A DNA stretch of 64,000 bases from Eonycteris spelaea. Taxonomy: Eukaryota; Chordata; Mammalia; Chiroptera; Pteropodidae. The notes beneath the pieces were generated by a model. It worked only from the letters and a program-made list of their open reading frames with translations. It made no database searches and was not told where the DNA came from. The position numbers were made by a program, and so were the translations under genes. Below, one piece after another: positions 44,998 to 57,439 of the stretch. Position 1 is the stretch's first letter; every line of letters starts with the position of its first letter. The stretch lies in the NCBI GenBank assembly GCA_003508835.1, contig PUFA01000027.1, forward strand, positions 744,001 to 808,000, read 5' to 3'.

Positions 44998-45439
44998 ATT
45001 GCTACCTTTTACCCCTTTACCCATTTAGAAAAAATGTGGAGCTCCCTGCCAGCGTCCATTTAACATCATGTATAGGAATGCTATGTTTTCTAGGATTTGA
45101 CATTTTCAGTGATCGAGAATTACAATATTTCGGAAAGGGAAATACCACTACTAAAAACTAAGAATGCTATAAATAGACCATTGATATACTGGAGCGATGT
45201 AAAAATAATAATAAAAGTGATATATTTCATGGGAAACTTTGGGGATAAAGTTACGACTGTAATCCACAAATTATTTCAAAGTAAATGCTGCAGCTGCAAG
45301 CACCACCAGTGAGTATTCATGGAACAAATGGGAAATGGATAATAAAATAATAATGACCTACAAATGGAAACCAGTGATTCAAAAATGAAAGTCTTGTCCT
45401 CATATTTCAGAGCTGCTACAAGTAAAGAAGGCAGCTCTC
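44998..45439. other. unique sequence between two L1 copies
   Basis: No feature recognised. Confidence 0.4.
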
Positions 45440-48400
45440 ACTTAGGTGAAATCAGCTGAAAAATTTTTGTTTCTAATAATAATTATAAACTCTAGACAAA
45501 AATATTAAAAGACAATTATTTAAATGTATCGGAGAGAGCAAAGCAGGAAGAAACAGGACAGAATTTGATCCTCAAAATAAGGAATGACATTGGATAAAAT
45601 CAATATGTTTATGGATTTTCCCAGGGGTACTCTATGGTCCATCTAGTGTAAGACAACTAGAACTCAAGCAGAAAGCCACGGTCTTACTGGCCTGGGGACT
45701 TGGAAAATGGAGTTTGGGGGCTATCACACTAACTGGAAATTGAGTGGTAAAAATCCAAGAAGGAGAGATCACAAAGGAAGTAGGCTTCAAATCTACTTAT
45801 AGTATCCTCTCAAACCCTTGGCTGACCCCTGAACAGCACATGTATAGGAGAGACTCCAAACAGTCCAGTGGAAAACTACAGCTGGGAGACGGAAAGAACA
45901 GAGATTTCGCCCCTGTCCACTGAATAGAGACAGAATTTAGAGTTTGAGTCCTGCCAAGTTTGAGAGGCTTGTTAATTTTTCAAGATTTACACTTAAATTC
46001 TAGAAAAGTCGTGCCTTAGATATAAAGGCTAGCTATCATAATTAACAGATTTGCCCTAGGACTACTGACAAAATTGAAACAGAATCCATCAAAGCATTGA
46101 ACCAAGCCTCTACAAGCTCAAAGTAATCAGCCACTAATTTAACTGCCAGTTAGAAAAAAAATTCAATATAATTCAGAGAAAAATAACAGAAGCCAGTGTC
46201 TATAATGTATCCTCTACAATATACAGTATACAATAAAAAATTATTAGACAATGAAGAAACAAAATATGACCAAGTAGTAAATGACACAAGATGACCCAGA
46301 TGTTACTTTAATGCAAATATATTTGTTTAAAGGATAAGATAATCATAATGAGCAGACAGAGAGGAAATTACTACAAAGAAATGAAATATATAAAAATAAA
46401 CCAAATGGAAATTCTAAAACTGAAAAGTATAAAATTTGAAATAAAATTTACCAGATAGGCTTGTGAGCAGTATAATGGTTCAGGAAATTTGAAGACATCA
46501 ATAGAAACTATTCAATCTGAAAGGTAGAGAGAAAAAAAAGTTTTACAAGTATATGAAAAGAACTTTAGGGTCCTCTGGGAAAATATTAAACATTTTAACA
46601 CATATGTAATTAGATTTCTAGAAGAAGAGGAGAGAGAAAATAAGAGGAAAAAATCAATTGGAAAAAAAAAGATGAAAAATTTCCAATTTTTTTGGAAAAT
46701 GTCATGTTATAGATCCAAGCAGTCAGCAAAACCCTTGCAAGATAAGTACAAAGAAAATCACATGTAGGCACAGTTTAGCCAAGTTTCTGAAAACTAAGGT
46801 TAAAAAGAAAGCCTGAAAAGTTGTTGGAGAAAAAAGACATCACACAAGGCAACAATGATACAGATAATTACTGACTTTTTAACAGACAATGAGGACAGAC
46901 AATATAACAATATTTGAAAACTGCTGAATGATAAATTCAGCCAACTCAGAATTCTACAGACAGTAAAAATATCCTTCAACTATGAGGGTAAAGGCTTATT
47001 CACTAAAGATACATTAAAAAAACTTTTCAGGCTGAAAGAAAATTATAGAAGATACAAACTCAGATCAACAGAAGGAATAAAGAGCATCAGAAATAGCTTT
47101 TAAAACGTGGTTAAATATAAAATATTTTTCTTTAAAATGAATAACTTGATGTTTAAAGCAAAACTTATAACATTGTACTTTTGTATGCATAATAGAGTGG
47201 ATATATAATATGTGACTGGGCATTCATAGAATTTTACTGTTTGCTGGGTTTTTCCATCTTACATGAGGGGGTAAAATATTCACTCTAAGTAAGTGTGGTA
47301 AGTTAAGAATGCATTTATAATACTTAGAGCAATCACTTAAAATACAAAAAAGTTAAAGCTGCAAGGAAATTAAAATGAATATTTTAAAAATTTGATTAAG
47401 CCAAAATAACTAGGAAAGGAGAAATAGAGGAAAAGATGGGACAAATAGAAAACAAATAGCAAAATGGTAAATCTACATTCACTGTATCAATGGTAAACAT
47501 ATATTTAACTATATCGACAGTAAATGTAAATAAACTGAACGTTAATTAAAAGACAGATATTACCAAATAGCATAAAAAAGCAAGACTCAACCATATGCAG
47601 TCTATAAGAGATGCACTTTAAAGAGACAGATTGAAAATAAAAGTGGAAAGGTCTATTACGCAAACTGAACAATAGGGATATGATGTGGCCAATATTTACT
47701 CAAGACAAATGTGGAATTTGAGCAAAGGAATATTACTGGAATTTAGAAGCATTTCATAATGATAAAAAGGTCAATTTAGCAGGGAGACATAATCATAAAT
47801 GTGTATACAGTTAAAAACAGTGTTTCAAAATACAGGAAACAAAAACTGACAGAAGTAAGGAGAAAAATTAATCCACAACCATTGTTAGAGACTTTAACAT
47901 CACTCTCTCAGTTATTGAAAGAAAAGCTAGATGAAAAATTAAGAATATGGAATATTTGAACATTATCAACTACCTCTACCTATTTGGCATCTATAGAATG
48001 CTGTACCAAACAACTTCAGAATAATACACTTTTCAAGTACACATAGAGTATATGTCAAGATAGATCATATGCTAGACCGTAAAATAAGTCTCAAATTTTA
48101 AAGGATTGAAATTTTACAGAGTTATTTTCTTATACAGTAGAGTTAAATTAGAGCTTAACAATAAGATATCTTGAAGACTACTAAACAAACTGTGGGTCAA
48201 AGAAGAAATAAAAAAGGGAAATTATAAAGTACTTTAAAATGAATGATAATGAACATACAACATATCAAAATTTATGAATTGATGCTTAGAGAAAAACTTT
48301 AAATGCTTATATTTTAATAAAAAAGAAAATCAATTATGTAAATTTTCACTTTAAATTCTATCAAAAGGAATTAAACCATGTATACATTTATAATTTAATT

Positions 48401-48945
48401 GAATTATTAAATTAAATATATATGGAAGAGAATAAAAAAGATAAGAGCAGATAACAGTAAAATAGAAAATAATAGAGAAAGTTAACAAAAGCCAAAAGTT
48501 GTTTATTTGAAAATATTAATAAAATGTACAGACTACTAGCAAGCTTAATCAAGAAAAAAAGCACAGACTATCAACATCTGGAATAAAATAGAGGATAATA
48601 CTATAGATAAAACAAAGTTAGACAGTGTTATACCTTTATGCCAATGAATAGTACTAGAATAATTGGATAAACATATAGAAAGTATGAGCTTTAGCTCCTA
48701 CCTCATACCATACACAGAAATTGAGATAAATTTTATATCTGAACCTAAAATCTAAAACTAGAACATTTCTAGAAGAAAGCATAGGATATTCATGGAATTT
48801 GGAATTTACTGGATATAGATGTAAGGGAACTTTCTGAGGTAATAAATATTCTCTATTACATTTACCCTAAATCATTGAATTGTACACCTTAGATATGTGA
48901 ACTTCACTGTATATGTGAATTTTATCTCGAAAGAAAAAAGCCAGT
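45440..48945 (+). mobile_element. old L1M-type element (5' region, ORF1, endonuclease, 3' end; RT deleted)
   Basis: The order follows an old L1. There is a 5' leader ('ccagtggaaaactacagctg', 'ttgagtcctgccaagtttga') and an ORF1 region ('ggtcctctgggaaaatatta', 'ttctacagacagtaaaaata'). An endonuclease region follows ('aagcaagactcaaccatatg', 'agagatgcactttaaagaga', 'catttcataatgataaaaag'). At about 48660 it jumps to the ORF2 end and a 3' UTR finishing 'gtgaattttatctcgaaaga'. The reverse-transcriptase part is missing. All frames are riddled with stops. The ORF1 region resembles the HAL1/L1ME lineage, but the endonuclease sequence argues against a pure HAL1, which lacks ORF2. Confidence 0.82.
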
Positions 48946-50222
48946 AATATTGTCAAGGTGTCAGTTCTTTCCAACTCGATTTACAGATTCAAAATTCCAG
49001 CAAGTTATTTTGTAGATATTGACAAACTGATTCTAAAGTTCATATGGGGTAGCACAAGACCCAGAAAAGAAAACACAGTATTGAAGAAGAACAAAATTGG
49101 AGGATGGATGCTTCTTTATTTCAAGACTCACTCTAAAGACTGAGGTCCTGGCAAAAGAATAGACATATAGATCAATAAAACAGAGTAGGCAATACAATGG
49201 AGAAAAGACAATCTTCTCAACAAATGGTGTGGGACAACTTGACATCTGGATAAAATTGGACATATCAATGACTTTTTAGATACAACACTAAGAGCACAAT
49301 CCATGAAAAAGTAATGAATAAGCTGGACTTCATTAAAATTAAAAACTTTTACTCTGGGAAAGGCAGCATCAGGAGATTAAGACTAACCGCAGACTGGGAA
49401 AAAAATATTTGCAAAAAACACAAATAATAAAAGACTGTTAATCTAAAATATACAAAGAACTCTTAAACCTCAACAATAAGAAAACAACCTAATTATAAAT
49501 TGGGCCAAAGATGGTAACAAACACTGCACCAAAGAAGATATACAGTTGGAAAGTAAATATATGGAAAGATGCTCTATAACAAATGTGATCAGAAAAATGC
49601 AAATTAAAACAACAATGAGAACACCTATTGCAATGGCCAAAATTCAGAACACTGACAGCACCAAATGCTGGTGAAGATGTGAAGCAACAGGAATTCTCAT
49701 TCATTGCTTATGGGAATGCAAAATTGGTACAGCCACTCCGCAAGACAGTCTGTTGTTTCCTTATAAAATTAAACATACTCTTACAATATAATCCAGCAAT
49801 CGCACTCCTTGGTATTTACCCAAAAGAGTTGAAAACTTATGTCCACACAAAAACCTGCACCAGATACTTCTAGCATCCTTATTCATGATTGCCAAAACTT
49901 AGAAGAAACCATGATATCCTTCAGTAGGCGAATGGATAAATAAACTGCAATGCATCCAGACAATGGGGTATTATTCATTACTAAGAAGAAATGGGCAGTC
50001 AAACCATGAAAATACATGGAAGAAACTGAAATGTATATTACCATGAATTTGGGGTGATTATGAAATGTTCATCAGTTATAAAAAATGTACCACTCTATGG
50101 GGGATGACGATAATAGGTTATGCATGTGTGGGTGCAGGAAGTATATGGGAAATCTTTGTACCTTCCTCTGAATTTTGCTGTGAACCTAAAGCTGCTCTAA
50201 AAATAAATAGTCTTAAAAAAAA
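48946..50222 (+). mobile_element. 5'-truncated old L1M element
   Basis: Starts within ORF2 ('aaagttcatatggggtagca', 'ttgaagaagaacaaaattgg'), runs through the C-terminus, and ends in a distinctive old L1 3' UTR: 'ttatgcatgtgtgggtgcag', 'tttgtaccttcctctgaatt', 'tgctctaaaaataaatagtc' then A-rich. It abuts the preceding L1 head to tail. Confidence 0.88.
49628..49873 (+). pseudogene. L1 ORF2p C-terminal fragment
   Basis: An 81-codon frame with AYGNAKLVQPLRKTVC and LLQYNPAIALLGIYPKELKT corresponds to the ORF2p stretch around the conserved 'ALLGIYPK' landmark. It stops within the protein. Non-functional. Confidence 0.8.
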
Positions 50223-50469
50223 GCGCCAAGAAACCAACCAACCTCATGCATATCACTCTTTTCTCATAAGATAAAGCAACAATTTCACATAATATTGACA
50301 GAAGGATGTAGAAAGTATCCTTAAATGATGACCCTTAAGTGTTTGTATATTCCCTATTCATCATTCCTATCTACCTATTTTGTGGAAGTAAGAATGATTT
50401 CTAGTTCATATATAAAGAGTTAAAAAAAAAAAAGCCAAACTAAACTAACTTTCTATAAACTTTTGAAGG
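50223..50469. other. unique sequence between L1 fragments
   Basis: An A11-type run lies near 50432-50443. Otherwise no feature. Confidence 0.4.
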
Positions 50470-50790
50470 ACAATTTCACAGGGCCCATCAAACTCTAATT
50501 GCCATACCTTTAACCCAGCAATCCCCCTTGTTGAAACCTGTCCCTAGAAGTACTCACATTAAGTGCAAAAAGATATATGGGGAAGGGATGCAGTGCAGCC
50601 ACACTTGGAATAGGAACAAATTGGAGACAGTTTGCAATGGTTAATAAATTATGGCACATCTATGTTAACAAATACTGTGCAGCTGTTAAAGTGTAAACGT
50701 TACTCTGTGAGATAGTTTTGTGAGGAACAGGCTGCAGAACAATATGAACAATATCCCAGCTCTGTAAAAATAACTCCCTCCCTTTTCTCT
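50470..50790 (+). mobile_element. old L1-derived fragment
   Basis: 'ttaacccagcaatccccctt', 'ggttaataaattatggcaca' and 'actgtgcagctgttaaagtg' follow the order of an old L1M/HAL1-type ORF2-end coding strand. It ends before a CT-rich stretch at 50775-50820. Confidence 0.6.
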
Positions 50791-50929
50791 TCCTTCTCTC
50801 TCTGCTCCTTCCTTTTTCTTTGTAAATGCAAAATATTATCTTTAGTTACTACCTGGAGAGAGGGAGTGGAGAGTTGGCAAATGAGAACTTTAGTGTTGTT
50901 TTACTTTCTATATGCCTATAGTTTAATTT

Positions 50930-51240
50930 TTCTTCATTTATATTAAGATGTAACTAACATTGTATTAGTTTAAGGTATATAACATAATGATTTGTTATAT
51001 TTATATATTGCAGAATGATTATCACAATAAGTTTAGTTAACATCTATCAGCTCACAGTTATAAATTATAAATTTTTTTTCTTGTGATGAGAACTTTTAAG
51101 GTCTACTTTTTTAGCCATGTTCGAGCATACAATACAGTATAATAACTATTGTCACCATGCTGTACATTACATCCCCAGAATTTACTTTTCTTATAACTGC
51201 AAGTTTGTACCTTTTTCCTATTTCTCTATCACCTCCCCCA
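50930..51240 (-). mobile_element. L1 3' UTR fragment
   Basis: Antisense L1MA-like 3' UTR: 'gtattagtttaaggtatata', 'tcttgtgatgagaactttta', 'caccatgctgtacattacat' and 'tataactgcaagtttgtacc'. It has no coding region. Confidence 0.85.
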
Positions 51241-51254
51241 CCCCAATTCTGGTG

Positions 51255-51325
51255 TTTCAAAAAGAAAGGAACAGGAGAAAAAGACAAAAAGGAAGGAAAG
51301 AAGGAAGGAATGGAGGTAGGGAGAC
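51255..51325. repeat. purine-rich (GGAA)n tract
   Basis: Low-complexity AG sequence immediately right of the L1 3' UTR. Confidence 0.85.
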
Positions 51326-51744
51326 AGGCGACAGGTATTTGTATTGCAGAGGCAAAGGACAACGTAATTATCAATATTTAAGATTAGTCAGGATTTGGAT
51401 GGATGATTCTTCCTAGTCTGTGTCCTGACTGCAGGCAGGACTAGATTTGACCATCCCAGGTGATTGTGAATATATATATTTTATTTTTAAAGACAGAGTA
51501 TTAGATTCCATAACTTCCCATAGTAATAATAATAGTACTTTATTACATTTGAGTACCCCTCTCTGTCCCTAGTGTACAAAGAGAACAGCTGATCATCATG
51601 TATTAACTCACTGTGTTCATATAAACCTGTGTTAAGGTATTGGAGGAGCAGTGGCTTGGATAAAGAAACCCACCCCCACCTCCTATTTTTATGATTCCTT
51701 TTTCAGAGCCCATCTCTGTAAAGCTTGTAGAGCTTGAACAACAG

Positions 51745-51990
51745 CGTGTACTGTAACTAGCCCAGCCTTGGGGTCCTGACAACTGAAAGCCCAGTTCTGT
51801 CTCCTACCAGTCGTGTGCCCTTGGGCAAAGTAATTAACCTTTCTAAGCCTCAGTTTCCTTATTTGGAAATGGTTATAATCATAACGGTAACAATAATAAC
51901 AATCTCTTTTATCTTGCAGGCCAGTTGTAAGGATTATAAGAATTAATTAAAGCACTTTTCTCATAGTAAGTGCTCAATCATGATTATATT
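51745..51990 (+). mobile_element. MIR SINE, near full length
   Basis: Forward MIR with 'agcccagttctgtctcctac', 'tgcccttgggcaaagtaatt', 'aagcctcagtttccttattt', 'ggccagttgtaaggattata' and 'catagtaagtgctcaatcat'. This is one of the best-preserved MIRs in the window. Confidence 0.93.
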
Positions 51991-52071
51991 CCCTTAGGTA
52001 ACCCAGAATGCTAGTGGAGTAAAGAACCTGTATCTCTTTACCTCAAGGTCAGGTCTCTACATTACAAAAAG

Positions 52072-52134
52072 CTTTTGTTAAGAGTATCTTAACAAAAGAT
52101 ACTTTTGTTAAGATACTTAAGAGTATCTTTGAGT
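52072..52134. repeat. nested palindrome (cruciform-capable)
   Basis: 52084-52098 (gtatcttaacaaaag) is the exact reverse complement of 52102-52116 (cttttgttaagatac) with a 3-base loop. It is preceded by another arm, 52072-52083 (cttttgttaaga), complementary to 52087-52098. The three overlapping arms mean two alternative hairpins compete. 'agagtatctt' recurs at 52081 and 52120. Confidence 0.95.
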
Positions 52135-53176
52135 ACATTAACTTATGGGCTATTATTACTCTACATGACAGTTGCCCATTGCTGCCTCTGTTGTTGAGAT
52201 CCACTTTGTAGTTCATGAAAACATTATATACACATATTCCAGGATATAAATGGTTATTCTCTGCAATAGGATGATGGGCAATTTATTCCTTCATCCTGAT
52301 GGAAAGGTTGACATTAGAGGAAATGGCATTCAACTTCACCAGGAGGGATTTAGATTAGACAGGAAGAAGAACTTCCTGAGTGATGATTTCCTTCCCTGCA
52401 GTCTTTAAAAATAGAATAGTTCTCAATTTGTTAGTTTTTAAGATGCAGGCAGTTAGAATACATGGATGGTTTCTCAAGATCTCATTTAATATTAGTGTTA
52501 TAGGGCTATATTTCTAAGAGGAATTTATTTTGTGTACATATATGAACTGAAGACAATTTCGTAGGATTTTCCTCCCCTCAAAGCAATAGGAAATATGTTT
52601 TGTTTTGTCTTTGTCTCTTATAAGGCCTATAAAATCATACAAAACTGCTTTAGTAAGCTAATAAATAATATCCAGAAAATATATGAAAACTATTGTGTCA
52701 TAAAAATTTACATCTGGATAACACATTAAAATTATTCACTGTAAATATTTTCTTATTAGATATTTGAGTCAAAAAGGTTTAGGACTGGGTCTGAAATCTA
52801 ATTGGTTTGACTCTTCCATGTGGGCAAATGAGAATAAATATAAAGTAATACTGACATCTAGTGGATGCTCTACATTACCGCCACTGTTTGAGGTGGTGCT
52901 TAAACTCAAATCTAATTCCAGTATTCATTTACAAATTGAACTGGACAGGACTGAACCTGAGAGTCTCTCTTATTTTAAGAACACATTTAAACAAAAGTTT
53001 GTAACGTATGTTAGTACTTAAAAATTATTATTTTATCACTGTTTTCTAATTTATTTTTATTATAGTAACGGAATGTGATCTGTGTGATGATGACTTGGAA
53101 TTTGTTGAGACTTCTTTTTGCAAGCTAACCTGTGTTAGCATTTTGTCTTTGTTCTATGTGCACTTGAAAGAACATA
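52135..53176. other. unique sequence, no gene recognised
   Basis: The plus frame 52764-53021 (85 codons) has no domain. A CTCF-like motif lies at 52848-52864. No repeat body seen. Confidence 0.4.
52848..52864. promoter_or_regulatory. candidate CTCF-binding motif
   Basis: 'atactgacatctagtgg' aligns with the CTCF consensus written in this orientation (AGYGCCMYCTRSTGG), with two mismatches. The core 'catctagtgg' is intact. Occupancy cannot be inferred from one motif. Confidence 0.3.
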
Positions 53177-53178
53177 TA

Positions 53179-53836
53179 CAGTAGTTCTTCCTTATTCACA
53201 GTTTTGCTTTTCAGGGTTTCAGTTTTCATGGTCAACTGTGATCCAAAAATATTAAATGGAAAATTTAATAACAATTCGTAAATTTAAATTGTGCGTAATT
53301 CTGAGTAACATGATATAATCTTGAGCCTACCCACTCCATCCCATCCAAGGCGAGAATGATTTCTTTGTCCAGCGTCTACATGCTATTTGCACTTCCTACC
53401 TGTAAGATGCTTAATAGCCAGCGGCTAGGCTATCAGATTGACTGTTGCAGTATCACAGTGCCTGTATTTGCATAACCCTTGTTTTACTTAATATTGGCCC
53501 CAAAGAGCAAGAGTTCTGGCAATTCCAATATGCCAAAGAGAAGTTAGAAAGTTCTTCTTTAAATGAAAAGTGAGTAGAGTTCAATAAGATATTTGGGGAG
53601 AAAGAGACTGAGACCACATTCACAACTTTTATTACATTGTATCATTGTAATTGTCCTATTTTATCACTAGTTATTGTTGTTAACCTCTTACTGTGCCCAA
53701 TTTTAAATGAAATTTTATCATAGATCAGTATACATAGGAAAAAAACATAATATATGTGGTTTGGTACTATCCACAGTTTCAGGCATCCACTCGTGGTCTT
53801 GGAATGTATCCCCTGTGGATAAGGGGGGGGCTACTG
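53179..53836 (+). mobile_element. Tigger-type (TcMar-Tigger) DNA transposon, internally deleted
   Basis: Terminal inverted repeats 'cagtagttcttccttattca' (53179) and '...gataagggggggctactg' (to 53836, with an eight-G run in the sequence) are flanked by TA on both sides (53177-53178, 53837-53838), the target duplication of Tc1/mariner-type elements. Next to the left terminus is 'ggtcaactgtgatccaaaaa', a hallmark of this Tigger group. At 658 bp it retains the 5' leader and the first codons of the transposase gene but almost none of the rest, so it was mobilised in trans or is an internally deleted derivative. Confidence 0.9.
53494..53547 (+). pseudogene. Tigger transposase N-terminal remnant
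   Basis: In frame from 53494: L A P K S K S S G N S N M P K R S, then TAG. This matches the start of pogo-type Tigger transposases (MAPKRKSS...MPKRSRKV), where the DNA-binding helix-turn-helix follows. The initiator is TTG instead of ATG, and a stop appears at codon 18. The DDD catalytic domain is absent. Confidence 0.75.
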
Positions 53837-53884
53837 TACTTTCATTTTGTTTTGTTTTTGTTTATTGTGGGGTTCTATTCATAC

Positions 53885-54560
53885 CTGTGAAGTCCAAATA
53901 CTAATTTGGCTGTTCAAGTTTTCTATATTCTATAGATTTTGAGGGTGAGAAAGTTACCTGATTTATCATATTGTGATACAAATGAGATAAAAATCTTCCT
54001 CCGTGATTGTGATTTGTCAATATCTTATATTTTTGTCAGTTTTTTGCTTTTTTATACATTGTGGAATACATGTAAATTCATGGCTGTTTAATCTTTTTAG
54101 TAAAATATTCTTTTAAAATTATATCGTTTCTCTCTTTAGCCCCATTATTGCCTTTTGCTTTCAATTCCATTTTATCTAACACTAATATAGCTACAGTGGC
54201 TTTTCTTGGGAAAGAATTTGCCTGGTATTTCTTAAATTTCATATCTTTAACCTTTATATGTCATTTTGTTTAAGTTGTGTCTCTTGTAAGACTTACATGG
54301 CTAGCTTAGAGGATCTCTATTGTTCATTGGTGACTTTATTCTCCTTACATGTATTGTGATTATTAACATATTTAAAATTCTATCACCTTTTTGTTTTTGT
54401 ATTCATATTTTTCTTTATATTTTATTTTTCATTTTTCTTATCTATTGGATTAATAACGTTAAAAAATCTTCCCTCTGACATTAGGATACATTGTATTACT
54501 GTTTTTCTTTTATATACTGTCTTTTACTTTTAGCTATTTTTGTTAAAAAATCATTTAACT
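53885..54560 (-). mobile_element. old L1 fragment (start of ORF2 and inter-ORF region)
   Basis: Antisense landmarks of the endonuclease coding region: 'ttctttagccc..'-like sequence at 54133, 'ttttatctaacactaatata' (54170), 'tagctacagtggcttttctt' (54187) and 'gtgtctcttgtaagacttac' (54277). The order matches that in the old L1 at 45440-48945 read backwards. Confidence 0.7.
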
Positions 54561-56444
54561 CTACAGATAAGTATATAAGTATATGATAATCCATGTGCCC
54601 ATCTTCCAGCTTTCCAAAGTTTTAGCAACCCTAACATCGGCTATAATCGCCTTAGATTTATTAAATAAGAAAAAATTACAGATTCAATTGAAATTCCTAT
54701 GTACAACTCTCAATCTCATTATGTTCCTCTTGAGAATTAACCTCTATCATGAATTTGAAGTTTATTAATTCCACATATGTTTTAAATTTGTATTCTGTAT
54801 TTTCTAGTCAAACAATATGTTTCAATAGTTTTAAATGTTATGCTGGTTAAAATATATAAATAATATATCTTACATCATGTTTTTGACATTCATTTATGTT
54901 TGTTTATATACATCTGGTTCACCATTTTAGTTCCTGTATAGTACATATATACATATATTTTTTCCCTACTCATTATCATGTTGATGCATATTTTGTTTTT
55001 CCTTAAGTCTTCCTTACTTCAAGTAATGTTAGAATGATGTCCTTTTACTTTGTTCCAATTGCACATGTGTGAAAATTTCTTTAAAGTGACTCTTTTGTTT
55101 ATTTACACCTTAAATAATCTTGACAAACTGTGTGGTTCCTTGCACAACTTTAAGATAATATTACATTTTTTTCATTTCAAATTTGAATAGTGGCAAATGT
55201 GATTTTTGGTTTTTTGTAAATATCAATATTTTAAAATACAAATGTTCAAATTTCAAAACAGGTTGATAGGCAGGCACTGTCACCATCAATATAAAGAAAC
55301 ATATGGACTCTATCATATAATAGTCTGAAATTTCACATTGTTTTTATTTTCTCCTTAACTCACATTTCCATTCTACTCCACAGAGTTTTAGCCTTACATA
55401 TTTTTTGAAATTTGAAAATATTTTCTCAATAGCCCTATCATATTTCTCTACAACTAAATACAAATCAAAATTTTAAAAAGAATTTTTTCCCCATGACCAA
55501 AAGACACTGAATGTTAAAGCATTCCATTCTGAATTGAATTATTAGCACTATTATTAGTAATACAAAATTGGGCAAGGGAACATAATTATTTTGGTAGTTA
55601 TTAAACATAAATATAAAAATTTTATTAGAAACATTTGCTACAGTACATTCGAGTGTGTTTTTCGTTTATATATCCATGGAAAATAATAGTTCCTACCAGA
55701 AAGATAAGAGGGAAGCATCGGTTCTAGTCCTGCTTTTTATTGTTATAGCTGAAGCTGCTAAGAATCTTATTCGTATAAAGAAAGGAATGGAATATTTCGT
55801 TAAAACTGTAGCAATTATATGAGCTTATATTGAAAAAATATAATTACTTATTATAAACATTAATTATCTATCATCAACACCTTAATTAGGTCTACCATCA
55901 ATTTTATTGAAAGTGAAAATTTGGAAACAACCCTACTTGCAACATATTTTGTTATACAGATATAACCATTACTTTCTCAGTTTCTAGGAAATATATCAAT
56001 AAGGCTTTAACAGTCCAAGGGAAAAACTATTCATTATACTTGTTCTTTTATTTAGAGGCATTTTGCTTAACCTAACCTAATCAGAAAGATTGAGAAAATA
56101 TGTAATTTCAGTACAGCTTCACTAATATAATATTTTTTGATAAAATGCTGTACTCATATTTAAAAAACATTTTTATAAAAATCTTAGAACTATAAATTTA
56201 TCTTAATTAATTTCACTGAAAATGGCAACCTGAAATTTAATTTTTAAAGCTATCAGCTAAATTAAACTTTCTGTTAGAAAAAGTGACTTCATTTTTTAAA
56301 ATTCAAATATGTGTTAGTAAACATTTCAAGGTATATTCTGAAAGCCAATGAGAAGTAAAAATGCCCCCTTCATTCAAAAACCCCCCAAATAGATTTTTAC
56401 AGTGGGGGAAAGTCACCATAATATAACTTAGACTGGTCAGGGTC
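54561..56444. other. AT-rich sequence, partly probable old L1, otherwise unassigned
   Basis: 54580-54730 ('ccatgtgcccatcttccagc', 'aaaaattacagattcaattg') and 54900-54990 ('ggttcaccattttagttcct') have the feel of antisense L1 3'-region sequence but are too diverged for a firm call. The remainder shows no gene or repeat. Confidence 0.35.
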
Positions 56445-56755
56445 TTGTCTTTGTATCAATAAAGATAGACATTTTGTGTGGAGTAACAAACAGATGTCAC
56501 ATTTCAATGGCTTAAAACAGCATGGTTTAATTTTTTCATCTTACATGCCTCTTGAATTAGCTGGAGCTTTGCTGTACATTATCCCCACTATGGGACTCAC
56601 ACTGATATAGCTGCCTCCATCTGAGATGTTGCCAGTTATTATAGGAAAGGGAAAAGAGTTCTAGAGTGGTTTGCTTTGGTAATTCGATGCTCTGAGGATT
56701 GTAAATCAGAAGGGCATTTGTAAAAGGGAAGGAAGAAAAGGACAAGCCATATGAA
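56445..56755. mobile_element. old dispersed repeat, family not assigned
   Basis: 'ttcaatggcttaaaacagca', 'tagctggagctttgctgtac', 'atctgagatgttgccagtta' and 'gggaaaagagttctagagtg' appear in an order I recognise from a common ancient mammalian interspersed repeat (probably LTR-derived), but I cannot name it. Minus frame 56557-56745 is incidental. Confidence 0.45.
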
Positions 56756-57027
56756 CCTTAGAGTGAATGAAGCAGGTATTTTGGGGGTGGGGGTAGACCA
56801 CTTTTAGGAAAGAATAGATATAAAAATTGAAAGTCTAAAACTGATTTCTTTTTTCCATGCCCTAGTATCCATTGGGATTCTTCCACATACTTTCAAAAAA
56901 ACAAGTATTCTGGTTTAAAGATCAATAATTCAGGGGAATGTAATTAGAAATGGAGTTAGTGGGTTAGAAGATGCACATCTTCAACATTGTAATATGTTTT
57001 TAAATATATCAATTGTATTTTATCATA
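56756..57027. other. unique sequence, no feature seen
   Basis: Short G-rich patch 'ttttgggggtgggggtagac' near 56779; nothing else. Confidence 0.4.
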
Positions 57028-57092
57028 CCATAAATATATATAATATATATGTTATATATATATAATATATATATAATACCAGATATATATAA
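57028..57092. repeat. (AT)n microsatellite
   Basis: An irregular TA run sits directly at the left edge of the outer L1. AT-rich target sites are typical for L1 endonuclease, but the tract may also have expanded after insertion. Confidence 0.9.
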
Positions 57093-57439
57093 TCAATAAG
57101 GAAACATCAGACTTGAACTATATATTAGTCCAAATGGACCTAACAGACATATACAGAACATTTCATCCAATAGCAGCAGAATATACATTATTTTCCAGTT
57201 TACATGGAACATTCTTGAGGATAGATGTATCACAAAACAACTCTTAGCAAATTTAGGAAGAGTGTAATCATACTAAGTATCTTTTCCAACCACAGTGGTA
57301 TGAAACTAGAAATGAATAACAAGAAGAAAGTGGGAAAATCCTTTAATGATAAATATGTTCAACAAATCAGGTAAAGAGTATAATAAAGGTTATATATGAC
57401 AAGCCCATAGCTAACATCATAAAGATGAAAGTTTTCCTT

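Noticed and set aside
45440..48945. HAL1 (ORF1-only half-L1) as identity of this element
   Set aside because: The ORF1 region fits HAL1, but endonuclease-coding sequence is present downstream, so a deleted old L1 is the better call.
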